From CAZAQV01 sp964487255 (lineage in GTDB: Bacteria; Myxococcota_A; Polyangia; Polyangiales; CAZAQV01): a stretch of DNA of 64,000 nt. Under the pieces are notes generated by a model. That model did not search any database, was not told the origin of the DNA, and saw nothing but the letters and a program-made list of their open reading frames with translations. Below, piece after piece: positions 40,465 through 50,620 of the stretch. Made by a program: the position numbers and the translations under genes. The DNA lies in the NCBI GenBank assembly GCA_964487255.1, contig CAZAQV010000017.1:62001-126000 (forward strand), written 5' to 3'. Position 1 is the first letter of the stretch; every line of letters starts with the position of its first letter.

Positions 40465-42266
40465 GGCGACGACGTTTGGTTAGGTTTCCCGCTTCGTCTC
40501 GGGGCAGGTGGCGGAGTGGATGTGCCCACTGCGTCATCGTCGGTGCGTTGGAGCCGCAGAAACTTGGCCACCATGTCGATGTCGTGCGCTGAGAGTTGGT
40601 CGTCAAAGCGCGGCATTTTTGCCATCTCGCCGTAGAAGGCTTCGCGCTGTGCGTGTTCGATTTGCCCGCGAACCCAGGCGAGTGAGCCATAGGCTGTCAG
40701 GTTGGGTCCGTCGTCGATGAAAGCCCCGTCACCCTCGTAGAGATGGCAATCCATGCATTCCTTGCGAAACAACTCTTCGCCTTTTTTGGCGAGGGATGCG
40801 TCGAAAGGCAGCTCCGGTTTGCCTTTGTTCGGGCCGCTCTCGATCGTTGCCACGCCCAGGGAGAACACAAACTCGGTGATCGCGTTCAGCTTGTCTGCTC
40901 CGAGCTTCGATTGCGAAGGCATGTCCGTGCTGTGCTCGACGTTGCCAAAGTTGTGTTCACCTTGTGGCTCGCGAAGGATACTCATGATCCACGCTCGGGA
41001 ACCGAATCCGTCGTGGTCGGGTGACTTGCGCTCGCCTTCGTCGTCCATGACGTGGCAACCGTTGCAGTACTGACGATACACGTCACGGCCGCGCGTGAGC
41101 GGGTCGTGATCGAGCATGTAGATCGGGCCCTGTGGAGGGATGCCGTCCTTGGCGAGCTCGATGCTTCGCTCTGCGCGAAGCGCTGCTTCGGCAAGCTGAG
41201 CTTGATGCTCTGCATCGCTAGCATCGACCTGCAGTGAGAGTCCGATCAGCGCGACCATCCCGATGAGCCCGAGCACGACCGGGCCTACGAAGACAAAGCG
41301 CTTGCGCGTCAACTTGTGTGGGCCGCGATCGATGAGCGGAAGCGCAAATAAGAACAAACCACCAAGTGCCGGGACGACCGCGGTCGCAACGAGCTCCATG
41401 GACGGCGGGAGCAACATTCGGAACTTGTAGAGTGGCAGCAAGAACCATTCTGGGCGGGCCGGGTAAAAGCGGTCGGGTTCGGCAGGTGCATCGAGCGTTT
41501 CACCACCCGTGACCACGGTGAGCATCGATAGGGCGACCAGAAGCAGCGCAACGATCGAAAGATTGATGACCAACTGACGCGCGAATCCTCCGGGCAGGTC
41601 ACGTCCCGCATGCTCCGGCGTCGGTGCGCTCAGTCCATGACGGCGGATCTGGCGTGCCTTGAAAGCTAAAATCGCGATGAACAGAGCCGGTAAGGCGACG
41701 ACGTGAAGTGTGTAGAGGCGTGTGATGGTTGCTTGTCCAAGCTCGGCACCGCCGGCAATCAGTCGGTTTAGCGCATCGCCCACGACGGGCATGGCGCCGG
41801 TGATGTTGGCCTCAACCTTGAGAGCCCAGTACGTACGTTGGTCCCACGGCAGTCGGTAGCCCGTGATAATGAGGCCAAGCAATAGACCCATCAGAGCGAG
41901 TCCGAGCCACCACGTTACCTCTCGCGGCTTTTTGTACGCAGCAGCGAGCACAACGTGCAGCATGTGGACGCCCACGATGATGAGCATGGCGTTGGCCGCG
42001 TAGGCGTGAAGTCCGCGCACGAACCAACCCCCTGCGACCTGGTGTTGTATGAAAAAGACACTCGCCCAAGCGGCGTCAACAGTCGGCGCGTAGTGGAGCA
42101 TAAGCGCGGTACCCGTCAGGCACTGCACCAAGAAGAGCGCCCCAAGCGCGGAACCAAAGACGTGGCGCCAATGAGGCCCCCCTTCGAGCGCGACATCGGT
42201 TAATTGAGAGAACGCGGTTTGCAGCCCGGTCCGGTCCTCAATGAAACGCAGAATCTTGCTGAGCAT
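40461..42266 (-). CDS. Cytochrome b fused to dihaem cytochrome c
   Basis: Residues 1-~350 are a full-length bc1/b6f-type cytochrome b. It has haem-ligand His pairs in the second and fourth helices (GLHAYAANAMLIIVGVHMLH and RLYTLHVVALPALFIAILA), the segment LIITGYRLPWDQRTYW and a C-terminal PEWFLLPLYKFR block equivalent to the quinol-site PEW motif. A hydrophilic c-type region follows with two CxxCH sites: CNGCH at about 401-405 and CMDCH at about 504-508, each followed by Met residues that could be axial ligands. The protein thus joins quinol oxidation and c-type electron output in one chain. Its start lies six bases after the stop of the Rieske gene, so the two form a complex-III-like operon. 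Confidence 0.88.
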   Translation of the reverse strand: MLSKILRFIEDRTGLQTAFSQLTDVALEGGPHWRHVFGSALGALFLVQCLTGTALMLHYAPTVDAAWASVFFIQHQVAGGWFVRGLHAYAANAMLIIVGVHMLHVVLAAAYKKPREVTWWLGLALMGLLLGLIITGYRLPWDQRTYWALKVEANITGAMPVVGDALNRLIAGGAELGQATITRLYTLHVVALPALFIAILAFKARQIRRHGLSAPTPEHAGRDLPGGFARQLVINLSIVALLLVALSMLTVVTGGETLDAPAEPDRFYPARPEWFLLPLYKFRMLLPPSMELVATAVVPALGGLFLFALPLIDRGPHKLTRKRFVFVGPVVLGLIGMVALIGLSLQVDASDAEHQAQLAEAALRAERSIELAKDGIPPQGPIYMLDHDPLTRGRDVYRQYCNGCHVMDDEGERKSPDHDGFGSRAWIMSILREPQGEHNFGNVEHSTDMPSQSKLGADKLNAITEFVFSLGVATIESGPNKGKPELPFDASLAKKGEELFRKECMDCHLYEGDGAFIDDGPNLTAYGSLAWVRGQIEHAQREAFYGEMAKMPRFDDQLSAHDIDMVAKFLRLQRTDDDAVGTSTPPPAPRRSGKPNQTSSP

Positions 42267-42272
42267 GGAGCG

Positions 42273-42806
42273 CTATCCGATTTCGATCTTGTCGCTGACC
42301 TGCGTTTGAAAACGCTTGAACTGTACCTCGACCTTGCCATCGACGACGCGTGCTTCGAGTGAATCCATCCCGCGAGGGGAAGGCCCCCAGCTCACTGTAC
42401 CGTCGCGCTTGAAGCCCGAGTCGTGACACGGACACAGGAAGAGATCTCTGCTCGCGTCGTAACCAATGCGGCAACCCAAGTGCGGGCATTCTGCAGTCAG
42501 AGCAACGGGCTTCCCGCTCGTACCCTCGGAGACCCATACAGTACCGAGCCGTTTGTTCTTGGTGCGGGTCCATGCATCGACCTGTTCGCCGATCACGGGT
42601 AAAGCGACTGGCTTCTTTCCGAGTGCTCGAACCTCCCCCACCTTCATCCAGCCGCCTGTTGACTTGGACTTGCGAAGCAGCGGGTCGAGCAAGGGGCCGA
42701 GGCCGGGCAGCGCGCTCACGCCCGCGATCACGGCGGCGGAAACGCCTCCCAATACAGTCATAAATCGGCGGCGAGGGTTTTTGTCGGCCCGTTCTTCTGT
42801 CTCCAC
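42273..42806 (-). CDS. Rieske iron-sulfur protein
   Basis: The [2Fe-2S] subunit of the quinol:cytochrome c oxidoreductase. The two cluster-binding boxes are CPHLGC and CPCHDSGF. The N-terminus carries RRRFMTVLGGVSAAVIAGVS, a Tat-type signal anchor that would export the folded protein and keep it in the membrane. It is first in the operon, directly upstream of the cytochrome b-c fusion. There is no separate cytochrome c1 gene, which fits with the fused haem-c domains. Confidence 0.93.
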   Translation of the reverse strand: METEERADKNPRRRFMTVLGGVSAAVIAGVSALPGLGPLLDPLLRKSKSTGGWMKVGEVRALGKKPVALPVIGEQVDAWTRTKNKRLGTVWVSEGTSGKPVALTAECPHLGCRIGYDASRDLFLCPCHDSGFKRDGTVSWGPSPRGMDSLEARVVDGKVEVQFKRFQTQVSDKIEIG

Positions 42807-42930
42807 GACGTACTCCTGAAGTAATTCCCGTTTCGAGCGTCAAAACCCTATCATCATCGCTCTGAAAACACCTAATGTCTGCTCAGCTCGCCGAGATATC
42901 GAAGAGCGCTAAGGTATAAGGGGCTTACGC
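42807..42930. promoter_or_regulatory. Divergent control region of Rieske/cyt bc operon and cytochrome c gene
   Basis: A 124-base spacer between divergent respiratory genes. It should hold both promoters. I see no clear dyad of FNR/CRP type. Confidence 0.35.
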
Positions 42931-43503
42931 ATGAAATACGTCGAAGAAGGAATACAATTGGCAGCAATTGCGGCTGTGCTCGGACTGAGCTTCGCGTGCG
43001 GAGGTGGGGCAGAGGAAGCCGAAGAACCAGAGGTTGAGGAAACCGAAGGTGGCGAGTTCGACGTGCCCGATGAGCCAGCCGGAGAGAGCGTCGATGAAAT
43101 GACCGACGCGGAGGGGCTTGAGGACGTGGTTGAAGAGGCATGCGAAGAGGGCGATGCCGCGTGCAAAGATGCCGAGGGTGACGCACTCAACACCGATGAA
43201 GAAGGCGATGGTCCTGATGCAGAGAAGGGAGTCGACCCCAAAGTTGCGTGGCGTCGGCGTGTTGCGCGGGGCAAGCAGGTCTTCATCAAACGCTGCGACT
43301 TCTGCCACCCAGATGGCGATGAAGACACGGGTCCGAAGCTGCGTGGCATCCGTTGGCCGACCGGAAAGATCGTCTCGATTGTGCGCAAGGGCAAAGGAAA
43401 AATGAAGCCGATGCCACCCTCAAAGATCTCCAGTGCGCAGATGAAGGATCTACTCGCTTATCTTTCCACTATCCGTACCGCGCGTGGTGTCAAACGCCCG
43501 TAG
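42931..43503 (+). CDS. Cytochrome c lipoprotein
   Basis: 190 residues. Signal peptide ending in a LSFAC lipobox, then a very acidic ~80-residue linker (EEAEEPEVEETEG...), then a class-I-like cytochrome c domain with CDFCH haem-binding site and a likely Met ligand in KMKPMPPSKIS. It would be tethered in the periplasm and is a plausible electron acceptor for the divergently encoded bc-type complex. The acidic linker may act as a flexible arm. Its last 17 to 20 bases overlap the start of the following TamA-like gene. Confidence 0.88.
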   Translation: MKYVEEGIQLAAIAAVLGLSFACGGGAEEAEEPEVEETEGGEFDVPDEPAGESVDEMTDAEGLEDVVEEACEEGDAACKDAEGDALNTDEEGDGPDAEKGVDPKVAWRRRVARGKQVFIKRCDFCHPDGDEDTGPKLRGIRWPTGKIVSIVRKGKGKMKPMPPSKISSAQMKDLLAYLSTIRTARGVKRP

Positions 43504-45823
43504 CGCGAGCGTCGTTCCCCCGCTAGCCTTGATCGTATTCACGATTGCGGGCTGCGCATCATTGCCTCCTTCACGCTATGGTGTTGATGATGTCGCCTTC
43601 GACGGGGTCGACGAGATGGATGAGGCCGCGCTGCGCGACGCAATCGCGACGGCTGAGCGTGACGAATTTTTGTTCTGGGTCTGGCCCTGGACGGACTGGG
43701 AACTTTTCGACAACACGGTCTTCGAGCGTGACGTTGCGCGCATCGAGCGCTGGTACAAAGCTCGTGGCTACTACCACGCCAAGGTCACCGAGGCCGAGGT
43801 CGAGCCGCGCTCTGCGCTTCAGTCCGATCGGATTCCGCTTCCACGTGAGGTCGACAAACATACAGAAATCCCCTGCGAGCGCATTGAAGAGGACGAAGGG
43901 TGCCTCGTTCGTGCGCGCTTTGTCATCGAGGAGGGCGAGCCCGTTTTAGTCGATGACATCCATTTTGAGGGTGTCGATAGTCTTTCATCTGACGAACAGT
44001 TGGCTCTACGCGATGCGGTTGTGCTCGTTTCCGGCGAACGTTTTGACGAGATGCTTTACGATGAAAGCAAGCGACAGATAAAACGCACGCTTGGCACGGC
44101 ATCGTATGCGCGAGCGGAACTCGAAGGTCGTGTCGAGATCAATCCCGCGACCAATCGAGCGACGATCACCTTCAAGATCACACCTGGTCCCACTTGTACG
44201 CTCGGGAAGATTAGCGTGGCTGGAAATAATGAACTACCGGCTGACGTGATTTTGTCTGCGTCCTATTTACGGACCGGGGACCCTTACAATACCGAGGAGT
44301 TGGAAGAGGCGAACCGTGCTATCGCAACCCTAGGTGCGTTTTCTGCGGTTTCGGTTGAGCCACAGATTCCGTCGGAGGATGACGACGCCTCCGTGATCGA
44401 CATCGTCATCAAGGTCACCCCTGGTAAACTATTTACCTTGGGTATTGGTATCGGCGTCCAAAATGGAACCATGGAGTTTGGGGATCAACAGAACGCGAAC
44501 TCGGAGTGGGACATCCACCTGCTTTCTTTCTTAGAAGATCGAAATTTCTTGGGTGGATTTCGGAAGTTCCGTGTCGAAGAGCGTCCACGGCTGATTTTTC
44601 CCGCATCATTTCCTGGAGGGATCGACACGCCGAAACCTGGTAACGAATTCAAACTCGAGTTCCGCCAACCCGACTTCATTGAAGCACGGACGACCCTGGT
44701 CGCGTCGGGCGAATGGGACTATGGCCCCGACCCCAACGTGCCCGCGGGGCAAACGCAGCGACCCTTTCGTCACGAGATCGGCGGCCGTCTAGGCCCTGAA
44801 CGGAGCTTTTTCGATGGCAAGCTCTTTTTGCAGCTTGCACTTCGCTCGACGGTGTTTCTGCCTGACGCAGGGTCGATCTCACCTTCGAGCTACTACTCGC
44901 TCTTTCTCGAAGAGCACATCGGGCTCGATTTTCGCGATAACCCTGCGCAGCCGCGGTCGGGATTGTATATCGGCTCAAACTTCGAGCAGAGTCAAAGCGC
45001 GCTACTTTCCTCCTGGACCTTCTATCGCGTGGTACCGGAGATCCGCGGATATGTACCACTGAGCGACGACCTCGTGCTCGCAGGGCGTTTTTCTCTCGGC
45101 TGGATGGACGTCGAAGCGAAGAGTGATGAGATACGCGGTCCGGATGGTGACCTGGCTGTCTTTGACGAACGGCTGGGGCCGCGCATCTTGCGCTTTCGTT
45201 CGGGTGGCGCCAACAGTAACCGCGGTTACCCCGCAAATACGGTAGGCGCGAGCCGACACGCTGGCAACGGTGGCCTTCGCGAGTGGGAAAGCTCGCTCGA
45301 ACTCCGCTGGCAGCTAAACACGAGCTGGGGTGTCGTAGCCTTTCTGGACATGAGTGATGTGGATGACGGGTGCACGCAGACGAGTCAGGACGACGGTTTT
45401 CTCATCGATTGCGTCCTCAGCGGCTACCACCGTGGGAGGCGATACGCCGACCTCAACCCCGAGTTCAAAGCCGACAGTGGGAGTTCCGGTGCCACCTGGC
45501 GGTGGGAACATATGCACGCCTCTGCTGGGCTTGGCATTCGTCTTAACACGCCGATTGGTCCGTTCCGACTCGACGTGGGGGTGCAGTTACCATTCGCGCA
45601 ATACCCCGGACGTGGCAATGCCTGCCCCGGTGAACTCAGTGATGCCCCAACAGCGCAAGAGCTGTCGGAGCGTGAGAATGAGCTCGCTGAGTTGAACGAG
45701 CCAGATAATATTGAAGCCAAAGTGGATTGCCTCGTGGGGCGACCGTACGCACCACTTTTCTTTGGTCTGTTCGGTCCCGACGTCCCGATGGCGTGGCACT
45801 TTTCGTTTGGTGAGGCATTCTGA
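43487..45823 (+). CDS. TamA/BamA-family outer-membrane barrel with lipoprotein signal
   Basis: POTRA modules (for example KITPGPTCTLGKISVAGNNE and a preceding one ending EGEPVLVDDIHFEGV) lead to a C-terminal Omp85 surface-antigen barrel ending HFSFGEAF, with the final aromatic residue typical of barrels. The N-terminal signal LALIVFTIAGCASLPPSRYG contains an IAGC lipobox, so the protein may be lipidated, like TamL of Bacteroidota. The start is GTG 43484 or 43487, inside the 3' end of the cytochrome c gene. The stop overlaps the tamB-like ATG by one base (TGATG), so the two proteins are made together as a translocation-assembly module. Confidence 0.85.
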   Translation: MSNARSASVVPPLALIVFTIAGCASLPPSRYGVDDVAFDGVDEMDEAALRDAIATAERDEFLFWVWPWTDWELFDNTVFERDVARIERWYKARGYYHAKVTEAEVEPRSALQSDRIPLPREVDKHTEIPCERIEEDEGCLVRARFVIEEGEPVLVDDIHFEGVDSLSSDEQLALRDAVVLVSGERFDEMLYDESKRQIKRTLGTASYARAELEGRVEINPATNRATITFKITPGPTCTLGKISVAGNNELPADVILSASYLRTGDPYNTEELEEANRAIATLGAFSAVSVEPQIPSEDDDASVIDIVIKVTPGKLFTLGIGIGVQNGTMEFGDQQNANSEWDIHLLSFLEDRNFLGGFRKFRVEERPRLIFPASFPGGIDTPKPGNEFKLEFRQPDFIEARTTLVASGEWDYGPDPNVPAGQTQRPFRHEIGGRLGPERSFFDGKLFLQLALRSTVFLPDAGSISPSSYYSLFLEEHIGLDFRDNPAQPRSGLYIGSNFEQSQSALLSSWTFYRVVPEIRGYVPLSDDLVLAGRFSLGWMDVEAKSDEIRGPDGDLAVFDERLGPRILRFRSGGANSNRGYPANTVGASRHAGNGGLREWESSLELRWQLNTSWGVVAFLDMSDVDDGCTQTSQDDGFLIDCVLSGYHRGRRYADLNPEFKADSGSSGATWRWEHMHASAGLGIRLNTPIGPFRLDVGVQLPFAQYPGRGNACPGELSDAPTAQELSERENELAELNEPDNIEAKVDCLVGRPYAPLFFGLFGPDVPMAWHFSFGEAF

Positions 45824-48800
45824 TGAAGCGTCTGTTCAAGGGCTTTGGAAGGTTCTTGTTCTGGGTTGCACTCACGACCCTGGCCCTTTTCGTGAGCCTC
45901 GCCGTACACCTGAACACGGACTCTACGCGCGGCGTTGTCCGCAATACCTTGGTCGACTTTGCCAACGGTGAGATTTCGGGGCGCATCGAGATCGGCGAGA
46001 TCGAAACGCTCCTGCCGTGGAAAGTCGTGGCTCGCAAGGGCGCCGTCTACGATGAAAACGGTCAGCGCGTACTGTTCGTGGAAAGGCTCGTCGCTGTCCC
46101 CAACCTTGCAGCGCTCTTCTCGGGTTGGATCCACTTTGTTCAAGTCGACGGTTTCGGCGTCGAAGTGGGGCTGTTCAAGAACGAAGACGACCTGCCCACG
46201 ATCGCCGACGCTTTTTCGCCGAAGGTTCCCAGTCCTGACGATGGTACGCCACCGCCGATCGGCGCGAGTCTTGGTTCGATCCGTGTTCACAACGCGAAGG
46301 TGGTGGGCAATGTTCCGCTGATCGACGGCTTGGCACTCGCGAATGTCGACGCTGAGCTCCAACTTCGAGTTAAAGACGAATTTGTGCTGCGCTTTCTCTC
46401 TGGCAGCGCGAAGTGGGTTGAGCCGTATGCGTTTGAGACTTCGATCGAACCGCTGACGGGCGCCATTCATAGTGAACCGGACAAAGGCATTCGCTTCGAC
46501 ACGGTCTTGCGCACGAACCGGCTTGGCTTTGAGGAACGTGCCGATGTTCGTTTCCGATTGCAGAATGAGGAGATCGACCTGCTCGTACACGCGGATCCCA
46601 TCCACGCCTCGCTTGCGCACCAGGTCGGCGTGCCCGGAACCGAAATCCTCAAGGGCAAGGTTCGCACTTATTTTCACCTCTATGGACCGCCCGACGATCT
46701 GCGCTTCTACGCGCATCCATCGACCGAAGGCGGGGCGGCCCGTGTGCGTGGTGAGATTCGTCCGGGGTTGGTGAAGGTGTTCGGTGAGACGGACGGGACG
46801 GTGAGCTTACCACCCGTCTTGGAGAACGCCCCGAATGTCTCGTTCGATGGGAACCTTGCACTCGAGTTTCGTGGCGAGGACCCACCGACTTTTTGGGCCC
46901 ATGTGAAAGGTGGGAACTTTGACGACCTCGTGATTCCGCATGCGGATCTTGAAGGTCGCATCTTGGAGGACCAGGTGCAGATCGAGCGCGCAGACCTCAA
47001 GCTGGGTGGGGGAAACGTGAGTTTACACGGCTCGGTCTCGTTTGAAGGCGCGCTCGACCTCAAGGCGCAAGGGCGTGTCGCGAACCTGGCCCGCGAGCCC
47101 AACATCCGACGCCTGGCACCGGAAGTGCGTGGTTCGGCGAAGGTCGATGCGCATATTGTTTCCGATGCGGAAGGACCGATTGAGGTCGAAACGAAAGTTG
47201 TCGCGCAGAATCTCAGTTACGGTGATGTAAGGACGGGGGCGGCCACCGCGCGTGGGCGCGTCGTTCTTGCGCCTGAAGGCCCGCTTCTCGATCTGCGTGT
47301 ACATGGCGAGAAAGTCACAACAGCTGGTTACGACTTCGGACGCGTGGACGCTGATCTCAAACAAAACCAAATGGGCCGCCTGACGTTCGACGCCGAAGCG
47401 CAAACTAAGGACGGACGAGAGTTGGCTGCTCGTGGCCGTGTGAACTACCAAGGAGACGAAGATGTCGAGGTCACTGTCGATGAAGCGCGAATCCGGTCGG
47501 GGGACCAAGTTTGGGAGGGGAGCATGGACGCGCTTCGGGTTTCGAAGAATGGTAATCTCCGCATTGACAAACTCCGATTGGGAGACGCAGACAGTCACCT
47601 CCACGTCGATGGCGTGATTTCTCCAAAAGGCGAGTCCGATTTTGTGGCGGAGTTGCGCGATTATAGCGCCAAGGAATTTGGGGCCATCTTGGGTCTACCC
47701 GTCACCGACGTGGAGGGCATTCTCAATGGAAGGGTCGCGCTTCAAGGTAAGCTATCGGACCCAACTTTCACTTTTGTAGGGACAGTGCGAGACGGAGCGG
47801 TCGGCCAACTCACCGGGGTCTCTCTTCAGGGCAAGGCCGATTATCACAAGGACGTGCTCAAGCTCGACCTAGACGCCAAGGTCGAGGAGCACGGCGCGCT
47901 GAGTGTCGAAGGAGACATCTATCTCGAGGGCAGCATTGCAGATCCGATTGAGACGCTTTCCAGCGGGATCTTCGATGTTCGTTTTGAGACCAAGAACTTT
48001 GAGTTGAGCTTGTTGCAGCGCTTCTTGCCTGATGAGCACCCCATTTCGGGCAAGTTGACGGCGAGTGGTACGCTAAGTGGTCCTGTGATCGCACCTGAGT
48101 TGTCCGGCGATTTTGAAGTCGTCGAGCTTCGTTATCGCGACTATGCGCCTGTCGATCTCGAAGGCGACTTGGACTACCAGCAGGGGTACATGATCTCACG
48201 AGTTACCATCACTGACGAGCACGGTCCGCTTTTGGAGGTCGAGGGAAATCTGCTGCTTGACCTTGCATACGCGATCGGCCATCCGCGAGAGGCGCTCGAA
48301 GCAATTTCAACCACGCCCTGGCGCCTCAGTCTTCGGAGCGAGCATCGAACGTTGGAGCAGTGGCCTGCCTGGCTTTCGGACTATGTACCCACGACGGTCC
48401 GCGACGTGTCGATGGGTTTTGTCGCCGGTTTCTCCGGCGGCACCTCGAGCACCAACGGCTATGCGGATGTGATCTTAGAGTGGGCCGACGAAGAGGTTTC
48501 CATTTTTGGCTGCGGTGGCGGCGAGCAGAGCCCACACCTTCAGGTTCGCGCCAACCTGGTCGATGGAAAGACTCGCGTCGACGTTCTTGGGTTTGTGGCG
48601 GGCCGACCGGCACTTCGAGGGTTGTTTTCGGTCGCCACACCGATCGACGATTGGCTTGCCGGTGAGGTCATCGCGATGAACCAGCCCGCGAATCTGGTGC
48701 TCGAAGTTCCGCGTCTTCCGGTTGCTTCGGTACCGGAGCTGTGCCTCTTCGCAACGGGCGAAATCGGCGGAAAGGCAGAACTATCTGGTCTTTTCACGAC

Positions 48801-50349
48801 CTCGCCGCGCGGCACCATCGAAATTGATGGTGAGAACATCGCGTTTTTCAATGCGTCGCCAGGCGACTTGGCGATGCGTATCGAGGTCGACCCCTCTGAG
48901 ATCACCGCCAAAGCCGAGATGAACGCCGAAGACGGCGGACGTATCGAGCTCGATGGTTACTTTCCGTTGCGTTTTGAGAACCCTTTCATGCCCGTGCTTG
49001 ACCCCGACCGCGCAGCGTTCAATCTTGACGTTCGAAATGCGAGCTTGGCACCGCTCCTTGCGTGGGTTCCTCAAGTCGAGAGCGCGGGTGGACACGTTGA
49101 TGGTGTTGTTCAGGTGCGCAGCAAAGACGGTAACCTCGATATGTCGGGGGAGCTCGTACTCGACGACGGTTTTATGAAAATTGGGAGTTTGGGACAGCAC
49201 CTCAGTCGAATGAACGGTCGCTTAATCTTGCATTCCGACTGGATCGAACTCGACCAAATTACGGGCTACGACGATGGGAGCGCTTCGCTCAACGGCGCGC
49301 TCTACTTCGATGGCTGGACACCGAGTCGAATCAAACTTAATGTTGAGACGGACAGTTTTCCCGTTCGCTCCGAAGGCATCGTCTTGGCACGTGCAACGAC
49401 GGAGTTTGGGCTCCAGGGGCAATTTGGCATCGACGCTGCTGAGCTTGACGTGAAGGTGAAGGACGCAAACGTCCAGCTGCCAGAAGCGACCACACGTACA
49501 ACACAGCCACTGCAGGAACATCCTGATATTCATGTGCTCGGAAGGCGCTACGTTGAACCCGAGGCTCTAAACGAGTACCCGTTGCGTGTCACGGTGGACG
49601 CAACGGAGCCATTTTGGGTTCGACGGACGGACTTCGCGGCGCAGATCGCCGCCGAAATTGAGGCAATCTATAAACAGGAGGAACTCTATTTATCTGGCTA
49701 TATCGAAATCCGGCGTGGGTTTTTCGAGGTGTTTGGCAAGCGCTTCGAACTGGAGTGGGGAACGATGAACTTTGATGGAACATCTTCCATGGACCCCGGA
49801 GTCAACCTCGAAGCCACCCACGAGCTTAGCGGGGGTGGGACCGTGACCGTCGTCGTGTCCGGGACTTTGCGGCGCCCGGAGGTGACGTTCAGCTCGACCG
49901 AAAGCGCAAACCAGGGGGAGATCATCGGCCTTCTGCTCGGTGGTGGGCGTTCTCGCGCAAACGCAACCAATTCGGCCGAAGGTGATGCTGCGAACTTCCT
50001 AGGCGGCATCGCAGCGGGTATGTTGACACTTACGCTTCGTGACGAGTTTGGCGACTACATTCCGATGTTTGCCTTTGATTACGATCGTGGGTTCGGCGTG
50101 CGCGCGGGATGGGACGCAGACTCGCTTATTCCCGAGGCCTTTAGCAGCTTCGTGACCGGTGCGTACTTCGAAGGGCACTTCAAGTCGACGGATGGAAACA
50201 GCCAAAACACGTCCACCTCGTCGAGCGCGCAGTCGGGTGGACTCGGTGTCAAGTTCATGCTCGAGCTACAGCACCCGAACAGTTTCATTACACAGATCAT
50301 GTATATGGTGCCGAACAACGCCCGCATCGACTTCATCTGGGAGCCCTAG
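45823..50349 (+). CDS. tamB: TamB/AsmA-superfamily translocation-assembly protein
   Basis: 1508 residues. One N-terminal membrane anchor (RFLFWVALTTLALFVSLAVHL) is followed by a very long, beta-rich periplasmic region of repeating short strands and a C-terminal DUF490 domain that ends VPNNARIDFIWEP, the usual style of TamB ends. TamB spans the periplasm as a hydrophobic groove and works with TamA in outer-membrane assembly or lipid transport. It directly follows and overlaps the TamA-like gene. The next gene, glmM, is 270 bases away, so the operon ends here. Confidence 0.88.
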   Translation: MKRLFKGFGRFLFWVALTTLALFVSLAVHLNTDSTRGVVRNTLVDFANGEISGRIEIGEIETLLPWKVVARKGAVYDENGQRVLFVERLVAVPNLAALFSGWIHFVQVDGFGVEVGLFKNEDDLPTIADAFSPKVPSPDDGTPPPIGASLGSIRVHNAKVVGNVPLIDGLALANVDAELQLRVKDEFVLRFLSGSAKWVEPYAFETSIEPLTGAIHSEPDKGIRFDTVLRTNRLGFEERADVRFRLQNEEIDLLVHADPIHASLAHQVGVPGTEILKGKVRTYFHLYGPPDDLRFYAHPSTEGGAARVRGEIRPGLVKVFGETDGTVSLPPVLENAPNVSFDGNLALEFRGEDPPTFWAHVKGGNFDDLVIPHADLEGRILEDQVQIERADLKLGGGNVSLHGSVSFEGALDLKAQGRVANLAREPNIRRLAPEVRGSAKVDAHIVSDAEGPIEVETKVVAQNLSYGDVRTGAATARGRVVLAPEGPLLDLRVHGEKVTTAGYDFGRVDADLKQNQMGRLTFDAEAQTKDGRELAARGRVNYQGDEDVEVTVDEARIRSGDQVWEGSMDALRVSKNGNLRIDKLRLGDADSHLHVDGVISPKGESDFVAELRDYSAKEFGAILGLPVTDVEGILNGRVALQGKLSDPTFTFVGTVRDGAVGQLTGVSLQGKADYHKDVLKLDLDAKVEEHGALSVEGDIYLEGSIADPIETLSSGIFDVRFETKNFELSLLQRFLPDEHPISGKLTASGTLSGPVIAPELSGDFEVVELRYRDYAPVDLEGDLDYQQGYMISRVTITDEHGPLLEVEGNLLLDLAYAIGHPREALEAISTTPWRLSLRSEHRTLEQWPAWLSDYVPTTVRDVSMGFVAGFSGGTSSTNGYADVILEWADEEVSIFGCGGGEQSPHLQVRANLVDGKTRVDVLGFVAGRPALRGLFSVATPIDDWLAGEVIAMNQPANLVLEVPRLPVASVPELCLFATGEIGGKAELSGLFTTSPRGTIEIDGENIAFFNASPGDLAMRIEVDPSEITAKAEMNAEDGGRIELDGYFPLRFENPFMPVLDPDRAAFNLDVRNASLAPLLAWVPQVESAGGHVDGVVQVRSKDGNLDMSGELVLDDGFMKIGSLGQHLSRMNGRLILHSDWIELDQITGYDDGSASLNGALYFDGWTPSRIKLNVETDSFPVRSEGIVLARATTEFGLQGQFGIDAAELDVKVKDANVQLPEATTRTTQPLQEHPDIHVLGRRYVEPEALNEYPLRVTVDATEPFWVRRTDFAAQIAAEIEAIYKQEELYLSGYIEIRRGFFEVFGKRFELEWGTMNFDGTSSMDPGVNLEATHELSGGGTVTVVVSGTLRRPEVTFSSTESANQGEIIGLLLGGGRSRANATNSAEGDAANFLGGIAAGMLTLTLRDEFGDYIPMFAFDYDRGFGVRAGWDADSLIPEAFSSFVTGAYFEGHFKSTDGNSQNTSTSSSAQSGGLGVKFMLELQHPNSFITQIMYMVPNNARIDFIWEP

Positions 50350-50355
50350 AGTTCC

Positions 50356-50437
50356 TGGCTCTTCACGGCTTCGCTTCGAAACCAATGATGTGCAGGTAGC
50401 ACATCAGGTTTCTCGGGCTTCGCACGTTCATCGAGCG
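50356..50437 (-). repeat. Dispersed hairpin repeat, single copy
   Basis: Read on the minus strand, this ~82-bp element matches the tandem units at 52972-53275. It has GATGA, GTGCG, AGCC, GAAACC, a stem TGATGTGC/GCACATCA (50386-50406), GGTTTC and GAAGCCGTGAAGAG in the same order. It lies just 3' of tamB. The stem base pair C-G of the array copies is T-A here, a compensatory change. Confidence 0.75.
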
Positions 50438-50620
50438 GTCCATCTTGCGCCGAACTCCGGCTTACCGCTTCCTCCAGTCGCTCGAGCTATGTTTAATAGC
50501 CCTTCGCTCCTTCCGTGCAGGGGCGCTCGGAGTCGACACAACCTGAACTCGCTCACAAATGCTCTGCGCCGGGGCGCCTAGTTGGCGTAGCAATGGGGTT
50601 CGGGCTAGGTTGCGCCCGTT

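Noticed and set aside
45424..46716. Minus-strand open frame of 430 codons across the tamA/tamB junction
   Set aside because: It overlaps two well-supported genes on the other strand and shows no signal or domain.
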